Positions 1 through 11,036 of a stretch of 64,000 nucleotides of DNA are shown one piece after another. Location: assembly GCA_039566865.1 (NCBI GenBank), contig CM076960.1, positions 15,172,501 through 15,236,500 of the forward strand, written 5' to 3'. Under the pieces are notes generated by a model. It did not search any database, had not been told where the DNA came from, and worked only from the letters and a program-made list of their open reading frames with translations. The stretch's first letter is position 1, and each line of letters begins with the position of its first letter. Position numbers and translations under genes: made by a program. The stretch is from Aurelia coerulea. Its lineage: Eukaryota; Cnidaria; Scyphozoa; Semaeostomeae; Ulmaridae.

Positions 1-300
1 AGTTTTACGAAAATGGTACCCTAGACCAATTTTGAAAATTTCCTCGACCAATGCTGTCAAATTTGTGCCAAATATGATATCATGACCGTTCGCTAGACCA
101 TTGTGCCAAATATGATATCATGACCGTACGCTAGACCAATATTGTCAAAAATGATACCCTTGGCTAGACCGTTGCTGGCCAAAATTGCAAAAAAGTATAC
201 CCTTGGCTAGACTAGAAGTCCGAAATAGTATACCCTTGCTCGCGTCACATCCCCAGGTACCTTTACTATGGAAGACCCCCCCCCCGTGCCAGGAAATAAG
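1..300. repeat. Right part of a poly-C-ended minisatellite element
   Basis: Short units are repeated with drift; two nearly identical units of about 38 bp share ATGATATCATGACCG and CTAGACCA between about 63 and 145. The block ends near 280-291 in a run of C. Layout matches the other elements here that carry minisatellite-like interiors between poly-G and poly-C ends. The left end lies outside the window. Confidence 0.5.
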
Positions 301-571
301 AAACCATGATATCAAAACCTATTTAAAATCATATGACATTTACAACATAAAAGAAAATATACCCTACATTGATTTTTTAAATCATTTAAGGAGGATGCCG
401 TCTAAGGCTCAATAGGAAGGCATTCCATAGATTTGCTCCCCAAAAAGAAAAGCATTTTTGCTTATTTGCCGACTTTTTCTTTCACAACCTTACATCAGTT
501 TCACTTCCGGAGGCTACGGGAGGAGCATTCCGAGTTTTTGTTGAAAAGGTTACACAGTTACACAGTTACAC

Positions 572-1039
572 CAAGGGTGTTAGGACACGAACGTGTTGAT
601 TACATATTTGTTTACCTTGTTTTGATCCTTGTCTTGATTTCTTGTCTTCTTTGCTTCTCTGTTTCGTCTTCAACTGGTGTGTGCAACTGAACGGTTTATT
701 AGGCCCAAATACCTCGTGTTATTTGAATATATCTTCCTTTTATTCCTGTATCTTAGCACGCCTTCGCAGAGGACAGGTTTCAAACCGCAGTGCCATACTA
801 AATACTAAGTCTTTGGTTATGGCTTTGCGGTTTGAAACCTTTCGCGAGGGCGCACTAAGACACAGGAATACAAGGAAGATATATTCAAATAACACGAGGC
901 ATTTGGGCCTAATAAACTGCTCAGTTGCACACACCAGTTAAAGACGAAACAGAGAAGCAAAGAAGACAAAAAGTCAATACAAGGATCAAAACAAGGTAAA
1001 CAAATATGTAATCAACACGTTCGTGTCCTAACACCCTTG
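572..1039. mobile_element. Palindromic foldback MITE (about 468 bp)
   Basis: The sequence from CAAGGGTGTTAGGACACG (572) to its reverse complement ending at 1039 folds back on itself almost throughout; the centre is near 805. The two arms differ by scattered substitutions and small indels. No coding capacity is supported. No clear target-site duplication was found, so the superfamily is unassigned. Confidence 0.75.
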
Positions 1040-1192
1040 AATTTTGTTGACAATCAGAAAATAGAAATTTCAACACCTATTGTTTGACCACGTGACCACC
1101 ACATGCCCATATTTGCAGAGTGGTCACAAGGAAATTCTTTAAAACGGCTCTAATTTCTTCCTTTGTTACTAAAGTCAAGAAGGGGTCAACAC

Positions 1193-1789
1193 AACAAGGA
1201 CAGATTTGGTAAGACAAAGGCACGAGTTGGTTTTGATTGACAACGCAATTCAAAGCGATTAGCGATCGCAGACAAAGGAAATTCTCTCAAGCAGTAATTC
1301 AAAACGAGCAAAGCCGCAAAAGTTTCTCTGAAACCCAGGTAGCTAGCTCGTTCGTGATGCATTTCAGAAACTGTTTTTAAGAGCAAAAATGAGCATAGAT
1401 CGAAAGAAGAAGGATATATCTACACATCTACCTCGGGCAATTGATTTGCTTGGTTCAAAAGCCGATTGGGAGGCGATTCAATTCTCTTATTTTTTTGGGT
1501 GTAATGAAATCACTTACTGCTCAGCTTTTGAACCAAACAAAAAAATGCCTGAGGTACAAGTTTAAATATTCTTCTTCTTTCGATATATTTTCATGTTTTC
1601 TCTTGAAAACAATTTCTGGAATGCACGACGAGCGCGCTAGCTACTCGGGTTTCAGAAAAATTTTTGCGGCTTTGTTTGTTTTGAATTTATGGTTGAGAGA
1701 ACTTTCTTTGTCTGCAGTCGCTAATCGCTTTGAATTCAGGTGTCAACAAAAGCATCTCATGCTATTGTGTTACAAAATCTGTCCTTGTT
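1193..1789. mobile_element. MULE-like palindromic MITE, copy A
   Basis: A 597-bp palindrome with ends AACAAGGACAGAT...ATCTGTCCTTGTT. It is flanked by GGTCAACAC (1184-1192) and GGTCAATAC (1790-1798), a 9-bp target duplication with one mismatch. Both arms carry the same conserved stretch as copies at 2184, 48419 and 62204; the central loops differ. Nine-bp duplications with long TIRs fit Mutator-like elements (inference). Apparent reading frames in the arms are shadows of the repeat. Confidence 0.85.
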
Positions 1790-1798
1790 GGTCAATAC

Positions 1799-1920
1799 TA
1801 GACTGATTACGATTGAGTCCTAGTAATCGCTACCACCCGCCTACCCTACTCGCTCATACCTATGAGCGAGTAGGGTGGGCGGGTGGTAGCGATTACTAGG
1901 ACTCAATCGTAATCAGTCTA
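1799..1920. mobile_element. 122-bp perfect foldback element
   Basis: Two 60-nt arms, TAGACTGATTACG... and its reverse complement, are separated by only 2 nt (CC) and differ at a single base. The element is bordered on both sides by GGTCAATAC (1790-1798 and 1921-1929), an exact 9-bp duplication. The left duplication is also the right-hand target duplication of the preceding MITE. Confidence 0.9.
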
Positions 1921-2183
1921 GGTCAATACATAGAGAGTTCATTAGTTACCTGTGGTACCACATGAGTGAGAGCAAGGTCCAAAAGCAGGGTCAGTGTAAT
2001 TGCAATTACAAGGACGACTTTCAGTTAATGAGACACAGGTACCGCCACAAGATTCAACACTTAATTTAGTACGGCTTCTCGTACTTGCTGCACCTGAAAG
2101 TGAAAACAAAGATAGTCTTCAAGCAAAACAAGCAAAACAATCAAGGGGAGAATGCACCGAACTAATCTAATCAAGTAATCAAG

Positions 2184-2777
2184 AAACAAGGGCAGATTTT
2201 GTATAGCATGAGCTGCTTTTGTTGACACCTCAATTCAAATCGATTAGCGATCACAGACAAAGGAAATTCTATCAACAAGTAATTCAAAACAAACAAAGCC
2301 GCAAAATCTTCTCTGAAACCCAGGTAGCTAGCTCGCTCGCTGTGCATTCCAGAAATTATTTTTAAGGGCAAACATGAGCATAGATCGAAAGAAGAAGGAT
2401 GTATCTACACATCTGCCGCGGGCATTTTATTTCTTTGGTCCAGAAGCTGAGCAGTAAACGTTTTGATGACACCCAAAAGAATAAGAGAATTGAATCGCCT
2501 CCTAAACGGGTTTTGAACCAAAAAAATAAAATGCCCGCGGCAGATGTGTAGATGCATCCTTCTTCTTTCGATCTACGCTCATGTTTGCCCTTAAAAACAG
2601 TTTCTGGAATGCACAACGAGCGAGCTAGCTACCTGGGTTTCAAAGAAACTTTTGCGGCTTTGTTTGTTTTGAATTGCTGGTTGAGAGAATTTCCTTTGTC
2701 TGCAATCGCTAATCGCTTTGAATTGAGGTGTCAACAAAAGCAACTCATTCTATTGTATTACAAAATCTGCCCTTGTT
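2184..2777. mobile_element. MULE-like palindromic MITE, copy B
   Basis: A 594-bp palindrome of the same family as 1193-1789, with ends AACAAGGGCAGATTTTG and its complement. It has an exact 9-bp duplication, GTAATCAAG, at 2175-2183 and 2778-2786. The inner part of each arm carries GCCCGCGGCAGATGTGTAGA, and the centre is near 2481. Confidence 0.88.
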
Positions 2778-2806
2778 GTAATCAAGTACATGAACGTCAA
2801 TAGCTC

Positions 2807-3118
2807 GGGGGGGGGGGGGGGCTACTTCATTATCCAATCATACGGTGATATCCACCCCAGTTTTGGAATGGACTAATTCTACATTTTGGAGAAAGATTCT
2901 AGGATTGGGGTCAATACAAGAAATTCTGAAATTGCCCAGAATCGGGATAAGCAACAATTTGACAATTGTTTTGTTGTGAAAAGACTTGTCGGAAACCTCT
3001 TCCATATTCTGGGACTGGGTCTCAAAATCCTGTCTAAACTCTAGGATTGGGTCATAACAAAAATTCTTACAGCGCACACCTCTATAAGACCCAACAGTAA
3101 AGTGCCCCCCCCCCCCCC
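2807..3118. mobile_element. Poly-G/poly-C-ended element
   Basis: A run of about 14 G (from 2807) and a run of about 14 C (3105-3118) bound an interior with diverged repeats of TCTAGGATTGGGTC type. The same architecture recurs at 12915, 31122 and 53964. The open frame on the minus strand across it is not supported as a gene. Confidence 0.6.
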
Positions 3119-3149
3119 GCGCCGGGGTTATAGGAGGATCACGCAGGTC

Positions 3150-3985
3150 AAACACAGGTAATGTATCTTCTTCTTCTAGTTTTGCCTTATCACATGACAT
3201 AGCTTTATTCCTCAAATTGTAAATAATGTAAATCGTAAATAATAGGCGTTAATTAGCTCTAATTAAGCTATTCATTTTTTAAGCCTACATTAGAGAGTTG
3301 TCATGTTTAATGCTGGGTACAGGGGTGGAAGAATTTTTGGAGGGGTATTAAAATTTTTAGCCTTGTTTTATTGGGTTATCAAATTCTTTTTGCTAATTGA
3401 TGATGGGGTATCAAATTTTGAAGACATCCTCATCATAAACATAATATTTATATTAATTGCAAAATGTTAAATTTTCAATTGTGTGGTGTGTGCATGCAAA
3501 GAGATATTTGAAATCATTAGTGAGTGTTCTTTGTTTTTTTGATTCCTCAACCTTTTCCAGTTTCCTTTCTTCACGTCTAGGTTGCATTTTTGGTACTTTC
3601 AAGCTCTTGGTCCAAATCCAAGATCAACGAGTTAACTTCAGTCACCTGACGGAAACTGTTTAAGCCACTCGGCCACTCGCCCACGCCTGACCTCGCACGA
3701 GGGGGCCTATTGCGTACCCTCTTACCAGAAAAAAGAACAAAATTCAGTGTTTGATATCGCCAAAGCTAACGAGAAGTTTCAATTAACAAAAAAGTTGGCC
3801 TCTCGTGTTGTCATGTTAGAGCCCTATCTTGTGAGAAGGTAAGGGAAAGTAAAAATCAAATTGTTTCTCTGTGGAGAGGAAATTGAGCCGCTCAACAAGA
3901 AGTATGTGTGTATGACAATTAAAGGCCACGCCCAAAAGCCACGCCCATCAGTCGGCAAATTGAGAGCTTGCACCCCCCTTGCCTG
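3150..3985. other. No supported feature
   Basis: AT-rich sequence with a diverged minisatellite-like patch at 3310-3420 (GGGGTATCAAATTTT-type phrases). I see no gene or terminal inverted repeat here. Confidence 0.4.
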
Positions 3986-4011
3986 ATATCTATAGCGACG
4001 GCCCTGCTCTT

Positions 4012-4500
4012 CAGCGATTTTACATCTTCTTTTGATGAGTTGTTACAGAGAGGAAACGAGTGCACTATTCATCAAAAGAACTTGCGCAAGAGTTAATGCT
4101 CGAGGTTTATAGCAGTTTAACACAACAAAACCCCTTCTTTTTGTGGGATATGTTCCATGAAAAGGACAATAATTACAATCTACGATCAAAGAATTTGTTG
4201 ATGTTGCCTCAAACTAAAACAACTACTTATGGCAACGATAGTTTATCTTTTCGTGGTAGCATATTATGGAATTCCCTGCCTAATGATACAAAAATTGCCG
4301 CAAAAATTGCTGTTCTTTCAAGTCATGCATAAAAAATGGATTGGAGAGACTTGCCGTTGCAAAATTTGTAAAAAGGGTATTTTTGGGTATTTTCGCTTCT
4401 TATCATGAACTGTAATTTATTTTGTTTTTGGTCTTTATTAAATAATTCTTGAAGTAGAGCTATTTTTAACAACCAACTTTAAAGAATGTTATAATGATAA
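4012..4500 (+). pseudogene. LINE 3' remnant (C-terminus of reverse transcriptase ORF)
   Basis: The tail of a non-LTR retrotransposon polyprotein. In two frames it encodes FDELLQRGN, then LEVYSSL, then YNLRSKNLLMLPQ, YGNDSLSFRGSILWNSLP and finally a Cys-rich end, GETCRCKICK. This order matches the C-terminal part of the intact LINE ORF at 55286-57172 (SFRGSLLWNNLSDD, then CTCYIC). At least one frameshift lies near 4085 and another before the Cys motif, so it is inactive. The AT-rich 3' UTR continues to about 4500 and shares CTTTAAAGAATGTTATAAT-type sequence with the remnant at 42893-42948. Confidence 0.75.
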
Positions 4501-4534
4501 ATAATAATAACATATCCACATATCCACATCGACT

Positions 4535-4581
4535 TAGCTTCCGTGCAGCCTCAACTAGGAATTGAAGCTGCACGCAGGATA
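4535..4581. mobile_element. Small foldback, AGCCTGCGYGCAG family
   Basis: A hairpin of about 47 bp, AGCTTCCGTGCAGCCTCAA ... TTGAAGCTGCACGCAGGAT. It is an imperfect relative of the hairpins at 5327, 21103, 24309 and 49366, which share AGCCTGCGYGCAG ends. Confidence 0.55.
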
Positions 4582-5326
4582 TATTGATTATTTTTTTCTA
4601 GGTTCTTTTGTGCGGGTTTTTACAATATGGCAGCGGTTAGCCTCGCTACATAAGGACCCTCAACTTACGCTCATCTAATTGAAGTGAATTAATGTTGTTG
4701 TTGTCGCTCCAGTCAAGGGCCTTATGGACTAACTCTTCTCAAAACGGCAAAAAAATTCTCACCAGGAACAAATTTGTTCCTGGACCAATCAGGATGCAAG
4801 ACTTAAAATAACTTGATGGGAATGGCTGATTCTTCTTCAATTCAAACTTCCCGCCAAAGGCAAACAAACGAATTCGAACAACGCGTTCGACTGAACTGCT
4901 CCAACGATCAAAATCTCAAAGTAGCGAACGAATTTACGAGATCTTTTGCGTCCCCAAACAACCAAAATATCACTTATGGGTAGGATTTTTTTGCTTTAAT
5001 AGCTTGAAGAAACATTCATCTAAGTACTGATAGCTTGTTTTGCAGTGTAGTACTTCAGGAAAACCACTTTTTGCGGCGATTTAGGGTCGGTGGTTTTGAG
5101 AAAGAATAGCAAGTGATTTAGGCCATGTCCGTTTCTGGAAGCCTAAGTCCATGAGTCGTAGTTATAGCGTCCATCAGCCTATCAATAGCGATAACCTACG
5201 AACATATAATCAGTCTAGGCAGCGGTAACACAAGGCCTTGTATCCTTTGAAAACAACGGGATAATAACGCTGTGGTAGGTGACCGCATGTTCGTATCATC
5301 AACGTCACACACAGCGCTGTTTCTAT
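4582..5326. other. No supported feature
   Basis: Low-complexity to unique-looking AT-rich sequence without a convincing gene, RNA or terminal repeat. Confidence 0.4.
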
Positions 5327-5424
5327 AGCCTGCGTGCAGACTCTACTGATTTCATTTCAGAGAGGTTTCGGAGAATGGAAATAAACCTCTTTGAAAATAA
5401 ATCAGCAGAGTCTGCACGCAGGTT
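5327..5424. mobile_element. Foldback element, AGCCTGCGYGCAG family (98 bp)
   Basis: The arms begin AGCCTGCGTGCAGACTCT and end in the complement. The inner arms (CTGATTT...AAATCAG and AGAGGTTT...AAACCTCT) also pair, so the whole element forms one long hairpin. Confidence 0.7.
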
Positions 5425-5577
5425 AGCGTGCATCCCCTACTGGTTCCGCTGAGATGGAAATTTTCGTTGAATTGAATTCATTTTCTGGCGGCTATGTTTT
5501 ATGGTTTCTAGCATGGGCTATTCTTAACCTCGTCCCCAGGGCCTTTTGTCATATTGGGACGGGGGGCGATTCTGACA

Positions 5578-5700
5578 CGTAAAGAATGTGTCTCACTTGC
5601 TATTTCTTTATTTCAAATGAAGTTGAATGCTTACCTTGACGCGAAGAATGTGTTTAGCTTGCTATTTCTATATTTCAAATGAATTTGAATGCGTTCCTTG
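5578..5700. repeat. Two-unit direct repeat, about 60 bp
   Basis: AGAATGTGTCTCACTTGC... followed by TATTTCAAATGAAGTTGAATGC is repeated with few changes as AGAATGTGTTTAGCTTGC... TATTTCAAATGAATTTGAATGC. The open frames that run through here show no recognisable protein. Confidence 0.6.
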
Positions 5701-6099
5701 TGTTTCTTTCCTGCATTGAATTCGAACCGAAGCTGACTATGGCCTCTTGGTGCCATTTTGTGTTTAGGCCTAACCAAACGAAATGTGTCTTTGTCATGGT
5801 TATCAAGCAGGTTTTCTTTTTAGGCCATTTGTTGGACTTGCTCCAAGTCTCGCTCTTGATCAATAAATACAGGAGGGGAAAGGAGGAAAGGGGGAGGACA
5901 CGGGGAAGGAAGAAAGAAAGGGAAGAGAAACCATTTGTATTCACCGGCATTGGAATACTGGCATCGGAATTGGCATTGGCATCGATATTGCATAAGTGCT
6001 ATGACGCATCCAAAACTAACCAGGGAGTGCATGACAGTGACTTGCGCGAGTCTAAATCAATGAAGTGAACAAACTCTGTCAATTCAATAACTACCAAAC

Positions 6100-7100
6100 T
6101 GGAAACCCACGCCAAAGACATTTCTCCTCATACTGTCAAAGAGGGAGGGGGGGGGGTGGCTTTCGGCTTTCACGGGTTGCATGTTTGGCCAATTTTTGCC
6201 CCCAGGGCTAAGGGTTTGATGCTTTACAATAGGTTAGTTGTCAGGTCTCTTAACCATATTCCATATTCGTACTCCCCTGCCAGACTTTGCTGCACTACGC
6301 TAAACGACACGAGATATAACCACCAGTTTTCGTGACTTTTACTAAAATTTCATTGGCAATTAAATTTCTAACATTTCATTGTTCTACCTTGGATCATGTG
6401 ACCACAGTAATACCATATTTGGAGCGTTGCAACAAAAAGACGCTTGAAATGTTCGTAGTTTTTGTGTCGTTTGTGCGATCGATCTCAAACATGCACCATT
6501 CGATTGCACTAGATGAGTACTTTCATTTGATATACAATTTCTTAATATTTGCTGACGTCAGCAAAATTTAATATATATGACGTCATTTGTCTGATAAAGA
6601 AGTGTAAAATATAATTTTTTTGCATAATTTGCTTCATTTTATTAATATGATTCCTTTTGAGTCTATATTTACCAGATAAAAGGACAGGACTTGCAAAAAC
6701 CTGAGATGAAAATAAATCCATGCAACAAAAGGCTAATTTAGAGCTAATTGTGCTAAAAATAGAGACTAAAAATTTTGAAAGGTAAACATTTTAGAATTAT
6801 GACATGTTTCCTACTATTTAAAACAAATTTGGAGAAAATCTGTTGAGCGCTTGATTAAATAGAATTTTTCTGGTTAAGAAGGTAAAAACTTGCCAATTTT
6901 ACATTCAAATTAAGTATAAGTTCACGAGATTCAAAGATATTCAAGGTTCAATACTTCAGTTTTACGATAGTGTGACTGTGAGCACTAATATACACTAACA
7001 TGAAGCAATTTTAGAGATTGCATTATGGAACTTATTGACTGCAAGCGTTGCAGGCGCATTGGTTGTTGAAAAACCAATCTTTTATGAGAATTTTGAATTG
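6100..7100. other. No supported feature
   Basis: A G-run near 6150 and AT-rich DNA to 7100. No gene, RNA or clear transposon end is visible. Confidence 0.4.
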
Positions 7101-7117
7101 ATATGCATTTTTGGATG

Positions 7118-7735
7118 ACTTTATTTCATTTGGAAGAGAATTTGGACCCAAACCTTTGGACCCAAAAAGCTAATCGATTTTATACCATAATTTGTACTTT
7201 TGACTTTAGGAACAACTAGAATGTCATTTCTTCGAAGATCATAGCTGGTTGATTTTGGGAGAAAATAATCTTTCATAAATGCTGGATTTAAGTTGTGCAA
7301 AGTTTTGTAAATTTCAAGTGCCAATAGCCTAATAGAATGAATATGAATTGTAGTAGATTCGGCCTTGATTAGGAGATTACTATACGATGATGAAGCATAA
7401 TCTGAGAGTGCTAATCGTAGGGCCCTCTCGTTGACTTTCTCGATTTTCTTTTGGCTTGAATTACTGCAAAATAACAAGATAAGGGGACAGTAATTGAAGT
7501 GACAAAGAATGAAAGAATTCACAGTTACTTGTCTCTCTTTGTTACCCATGAATCTAGCTAGTCTTTTGATTGCGTTTAGCTGCATGACAGCTTTTTTACA
7601 GATTTTATCAATATGTGAGTCAAATTTTAGTTGTTGGTCAATTTGAATTCCAAGTAGAGTTACTTCATTACTCACGTTTATTTTGAAATTATTCTTTATT
7701 TGAAATTCTTTAATTCTGTTGTCAAAATGTGATGA
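7118..7735 (-). pseudogene. LINE reverse transcriptase C-terminal fragment
   Basis: The minus strand encodes the post-catalytic part of a CR1/L2-like LINE reverse transcriptase: VTLLGIQIDQQLKFDSHI (the motif E region), then SFILCHFNYCPLILLFCS, IYKTLHNLNPAFM, YDLRRNDILVVPK and finally SISFLGPKVW. The catalytic FADD region is missing upstream and the Cys-rich end is missing downstream. A premature end follows the FLGPKVW block. Closest in layout to the fragment at 45874-46290. No functional product is expected. Confidence 0.8.
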
Positions 7736-8127
7736 CTTTCGAAATGCAATGCGAAGATTGCGGAAATGAAAAGGTGAGTTCTGGTAGCATCACAACATAA
7801 TGGTGCCATTCTTCCAACTTAGATTTCTATCATATTACTTTGAATAAAAGATAATTGGGAATACAAGAATAGAGATTTCGGGAAATCACCGTCATGGACC
7901 TCCTGGTTAGTTTTGGATGCGTCATAGCACATCTGTCGATGCCAAATTCCAAATTCCAATGCCAATGCTAATAGCTAAACTTATTAATCCTAATAATCCT
8001 AGTTGTATTTTTTCAGTGCCGAGTTTCTTGTCAGCTATTGCTTTCAACAAAGACAAATCCGTAGAGTCCAAGAATAGATATTCCCTTTCTCCAATTTTCA
8101 AAGGGCCTTTGAAACCTGCATACACAA

Positions 8128-8152
8128 TGTTGTTCTGTTCTGTTCTGTTCTG
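8128..8152. repeat. (TGTTC)n microsatellite
   Basis: Four to five tandem TTCTG units followed by related sequence. Confidence 0.7.
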
Positions 8153-8205
8153 TTATTTTGTTCTGCAAAGAATGCTTGCAATGCAATGGTTGCTGGTTAG
8201 CGCCC

Positions 8206-8480
8206 CGGGGGGGGGGGGGACTTAGTATATTTTGCTGACGGGATGTGCACTCCTTTCCGGGTATCGTTTTCGCCTATTTTTTCTTACCTAGAGCGGTTGT
8301 CAAAAGCGTAATTTCACTGTTTTTCGACGAATTTTTACGTTTTGGGGTACTTGTTGGGGATACGAACAGGCTAAGTTGTGATCCTCAAGGAATCCCCCAA
8401 AAAGGGCTCCAGATCGCATGCGTAGTAGCCATTTACTTCACTTATGTAATATGCAAATTAGCTTGACCGTTGAGAAAGAA
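8206..8480. mobile_element. Poly-G-ended element carrying GACGGGATGTGCACTCC
   Basis: It starts with a G run, then TTTTGCTGACGGGATGTGCAC, then TTTTTACGTTTTGGGGTA. The same phrases, inverted, close the element at 31122-31405, and the TTTTTACGTTTTGG block recurs at 12620. The right boundary is uncertain. Confidence 0.5.
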
Positions 8481-8731
8481 CAAGGGAAGTAACAAAAGCA
8501 GCGACGCGCATGACAACGTGAGCCCCAACGTCGATTCGCCCTCAACAAAGCTGAAACACAATGTATCAAAACAATAGGGTCATCACTTCGTCTCCCCAAC
8601 AAGTACGCTTTTCGCAACCTCGTCCTTTTCGTCTCCGTCCCTATATGTCCCTATAACAAATTACAGACCAATCTCTGTCGTTTCGATACTGTCAAGATTG
8701 CTGGAAAAGGTGGCCCATGATCAACTCTTTT

Positions 8732-10206
8732 CAGGAGCGGATCTAGGAAAAATTTTGAGGGGTGCTGAAGAGTGAACAATGAGGGGGTCCGGGGGTGAAG
8801 CCCCCGGAAAAATTTTTGGTGACCACGCCCTTTACTCTCTCGGAAATGATGACCACGCCCATAAATAGCCAGAAAATGCTTTATTTACCAGTTGAACGAT
8901 TGGGTAGTTTGTTGCTCAAGCTTGATACGAGGAAATCTCTTTGAAATCCTATGGAAGTATTCACGTAATTTTCTTTCTTTCCCGAATGAATTGTCGAAAT
9001 ATCCCATTGTTTCTTGATAAAAGATGATATGGTATGCAGAAAATTTGTCTCACATGGTCTGAACTGCGTAGGCGGCTGATCTATCGTTTACACTATTACA
9101 CAAGAACAAAACAGAAGACGATAGAATTCATGATTCATGAACAACAATAGGCCTTAATGTCAAGGAACTCTGAAGCTGTCGCTGTGATCCCGGGTGTGAT
9201 CCTCAATATTTCTAGGAATCATTAGCATCTGAAACTATAGCGAGAACCCCAATAACCCAAAAGTGAAGCATAAACCATATTTCATCTCATCTTACCGTAA
9301 CACGCCGTGACACCCGATCTTCCTTCTATCTGGATCTCCTCTTGTTCACCCCTTCTATCCCAAAATTTGTAGTTGCAGTAAAGTCCATTTCAAAAATCTT
9401 TGATTAACTCTTGTCCTTCTTATTTTGCTTTATCATCTTAGATTCCCATTCGAATTACTGTCTTCCAAATGCATCACACATTTGAGTTGTTTAGAACAGT
9501 AACTGAAGGCTGGCAACGCACATAGCTTTGGCCATTGGCGAGCAGCAAACTGCCCCGCCAAATTTTGGAAGGATAAACTTGGAAAGTATGATAATTTATC
9601 CCCCCCCCCTTCAACTGCTTTCTGTAATTCTTATGTCTATGTTGTAATGAAGCTCCCCCTGGTTAGTTTTATCCCCCCTTGATATGATATCGTAGTATCA
9701 TCGACTTTGATTTCAGACACTGAAATCCCCCCCGAACAGCTCGGTTTCTTTGATGTTTCTGGATTTTCAAATCGCATGGGTGCTCCCGCCAAATCTGAGC
9801 ACCCGTAGATGCGGCAAGGCTATTGGTTTATTCACTTCCACGGGTGCTCAAACTCGGATGATTTACAGGCCATGGGTGCTCTGTTGCGCTGGCTAAAGAG
9901 AAGACAATCGATTCCGAGTCCGCAAAGTGTAGGAAAGGTCAACCAGGGGGAGTTAAGACAGAAGAGTTTTGAGTTGTAATATCGACAGTGTGGAGGAGGC
10001 GAGACGGGGGCTTGATAAAGCAGTTATAAATAACGTCGAGGAATGAAGAAATGCGGAGCTTCGGACAGCTCGCGAGCTTTCATTTTGTAGCAGAAAAATG
10101 TATGCATATTATTTTTGCAAATAATTAGATTGAAAGAGAAAAATGTTCAGTTAAAAAATCTGACGGGTGCTTGAGCACCTTTCGCGCCCCTCTAGATCCG
10201 CCACTG
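8732..10206. mobile_element. hAT-like non-autonomous transposon inserted in LINE copy 1
   Basis: The 1475-bp element has ends CAGGAGCGGATCTAGG and CTAGATCCGCCACTG. The flanking CTTTT (8727-8731 and 10207-10211) is a 5-bp duplication, confirmed against the empty site in LINE copy 2. CAG-type ends with 5-bp duplications fit the hAT5 group (inference). A GC-rich hairpin with AAAAATTTTT lies at about 8796-8842. No transposase frame was recognised. Confidence 0.8.
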
Positions 10207-10322
10207 CTTTTCTCATATGAAAGATTGTGGTCTTCTTTCAGACAACCAATTCGCATTCCGTAAATTACATAACACGCAAACATCGATACTGAACATAACA
10301 GAGACTTGGTTCAGGAACATCA

Positions 10323-11036
10323 ATGAGCAAATCAAAAACGAATGTAAGCGTATTTTTAGATCTAAAAAAAGCCTTTGATACCGTCGACCATGATGTTCTG
10401 TTATCGAAGTTATCAGCCTATGGAGTCACTGATCTTGCACACGGTTGGTTCACTTCATACCTTGCCGGGAGAGAGCAGTATTGTTATGTAGAAGGTAAAT
10501 CGTCAAACAAGCGTTTAGTACAGTGTGGAATACCACAGGGGTCGTGTTTGGGTCCCTTACTTTTCATCATTTATATGAATGATTTTGAAAAATGTTTGAA
10601 AAAATCTAAACCAAATATGTACGCGGATGACACGAGCATTTCTTATGCCTCCATGGAGATCAACGAGCTCTTTAATGACATAAAGGGCGAACGTGATCTT
10701 GTATCATCCTGGATGAGGCAAAACAAACTTAGCCTAAATGCTGAAAAAAGCGAATTTATGTTGATAGGGCATCCAAAACAATTGAACAGAGCCAAAGATT
10801 TCCCTGACCTCGAAGTAGAAGATCAAAAATTATGCAGAGTTCAAAAAACAAAATATCTAGGTGTCATAATAGACGAAAGCATGAATTGGGAAGAACAACT
10901 CAAAACCGTAAAGCGAAAGATAAAAAACGGTTTAGGGGCGATGTTTAAACTCAAAAACATCCTTTCCCAGAAACAATTGGCAACTGTTTATCGAGCATTA
11001 ATTGAAAGCCATCTGAGATATTGCAGTGTCATTTGG
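10323..11036 (+). pseudogene. LINE copy 1 reverse transcriptase fragment
   Basis: This stretch encodes the catalytic reverse transcriptase core of a non-LTR retrotransposon: VSVFLDLKKAFDTVDHDVLL (motif A), GIPQGSCLGPLLFIIYMND (motif B), MYADDTSISYA (motif C, with the catalytic DD pair), then KYLGVIIDESMNWEEQL. It is the same protein as at 13484-14770. A 4-bp insertion just upstream shifts the frame, and the ATG at 10323 is a chance restart. Translation would then run into the transposon at 11037. Not expected to be active. Confidence 0.85.

Larger units (their letters stand above)
5940..7976. repeat. Inverted-repeat pair bounding about 2 kb
   Basis: GTGCTATGACGCATCCAAAA (5996 onward) and CTAACCAGG occur inverted at about 7901-7929, each adjoined on its outer side by a GGCATTGGCAT / ATGCCAATGC phrase. 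The arms are about 85 bp and imperfect. The interval contains the LINE fragment at 7118-7735. It may be a worn TIR element; no target duplication was identified. Confidence 0.45.

Noticed and set aside
2838..3215. A 125-codon minus-strand frame
   Set aside because: It spans the poly-G/C-ended element, and its Gly run is the C tract. Repeat shadow.
5679..6068. A 129-codon open frame on the plus strand
   Set aside because: Overlapping frames on the other strand are equally open, it includes simple GAAAGG-rich sequence and part of an inverted repeat, and no motif is present.
8128..8152. CRISPR-like or regulatory array
   Set aside because: Simple pentanucleotide microsatellite. No spacer-repeat structure occurs anywhere in the window, and the DNA is eukaryotic.
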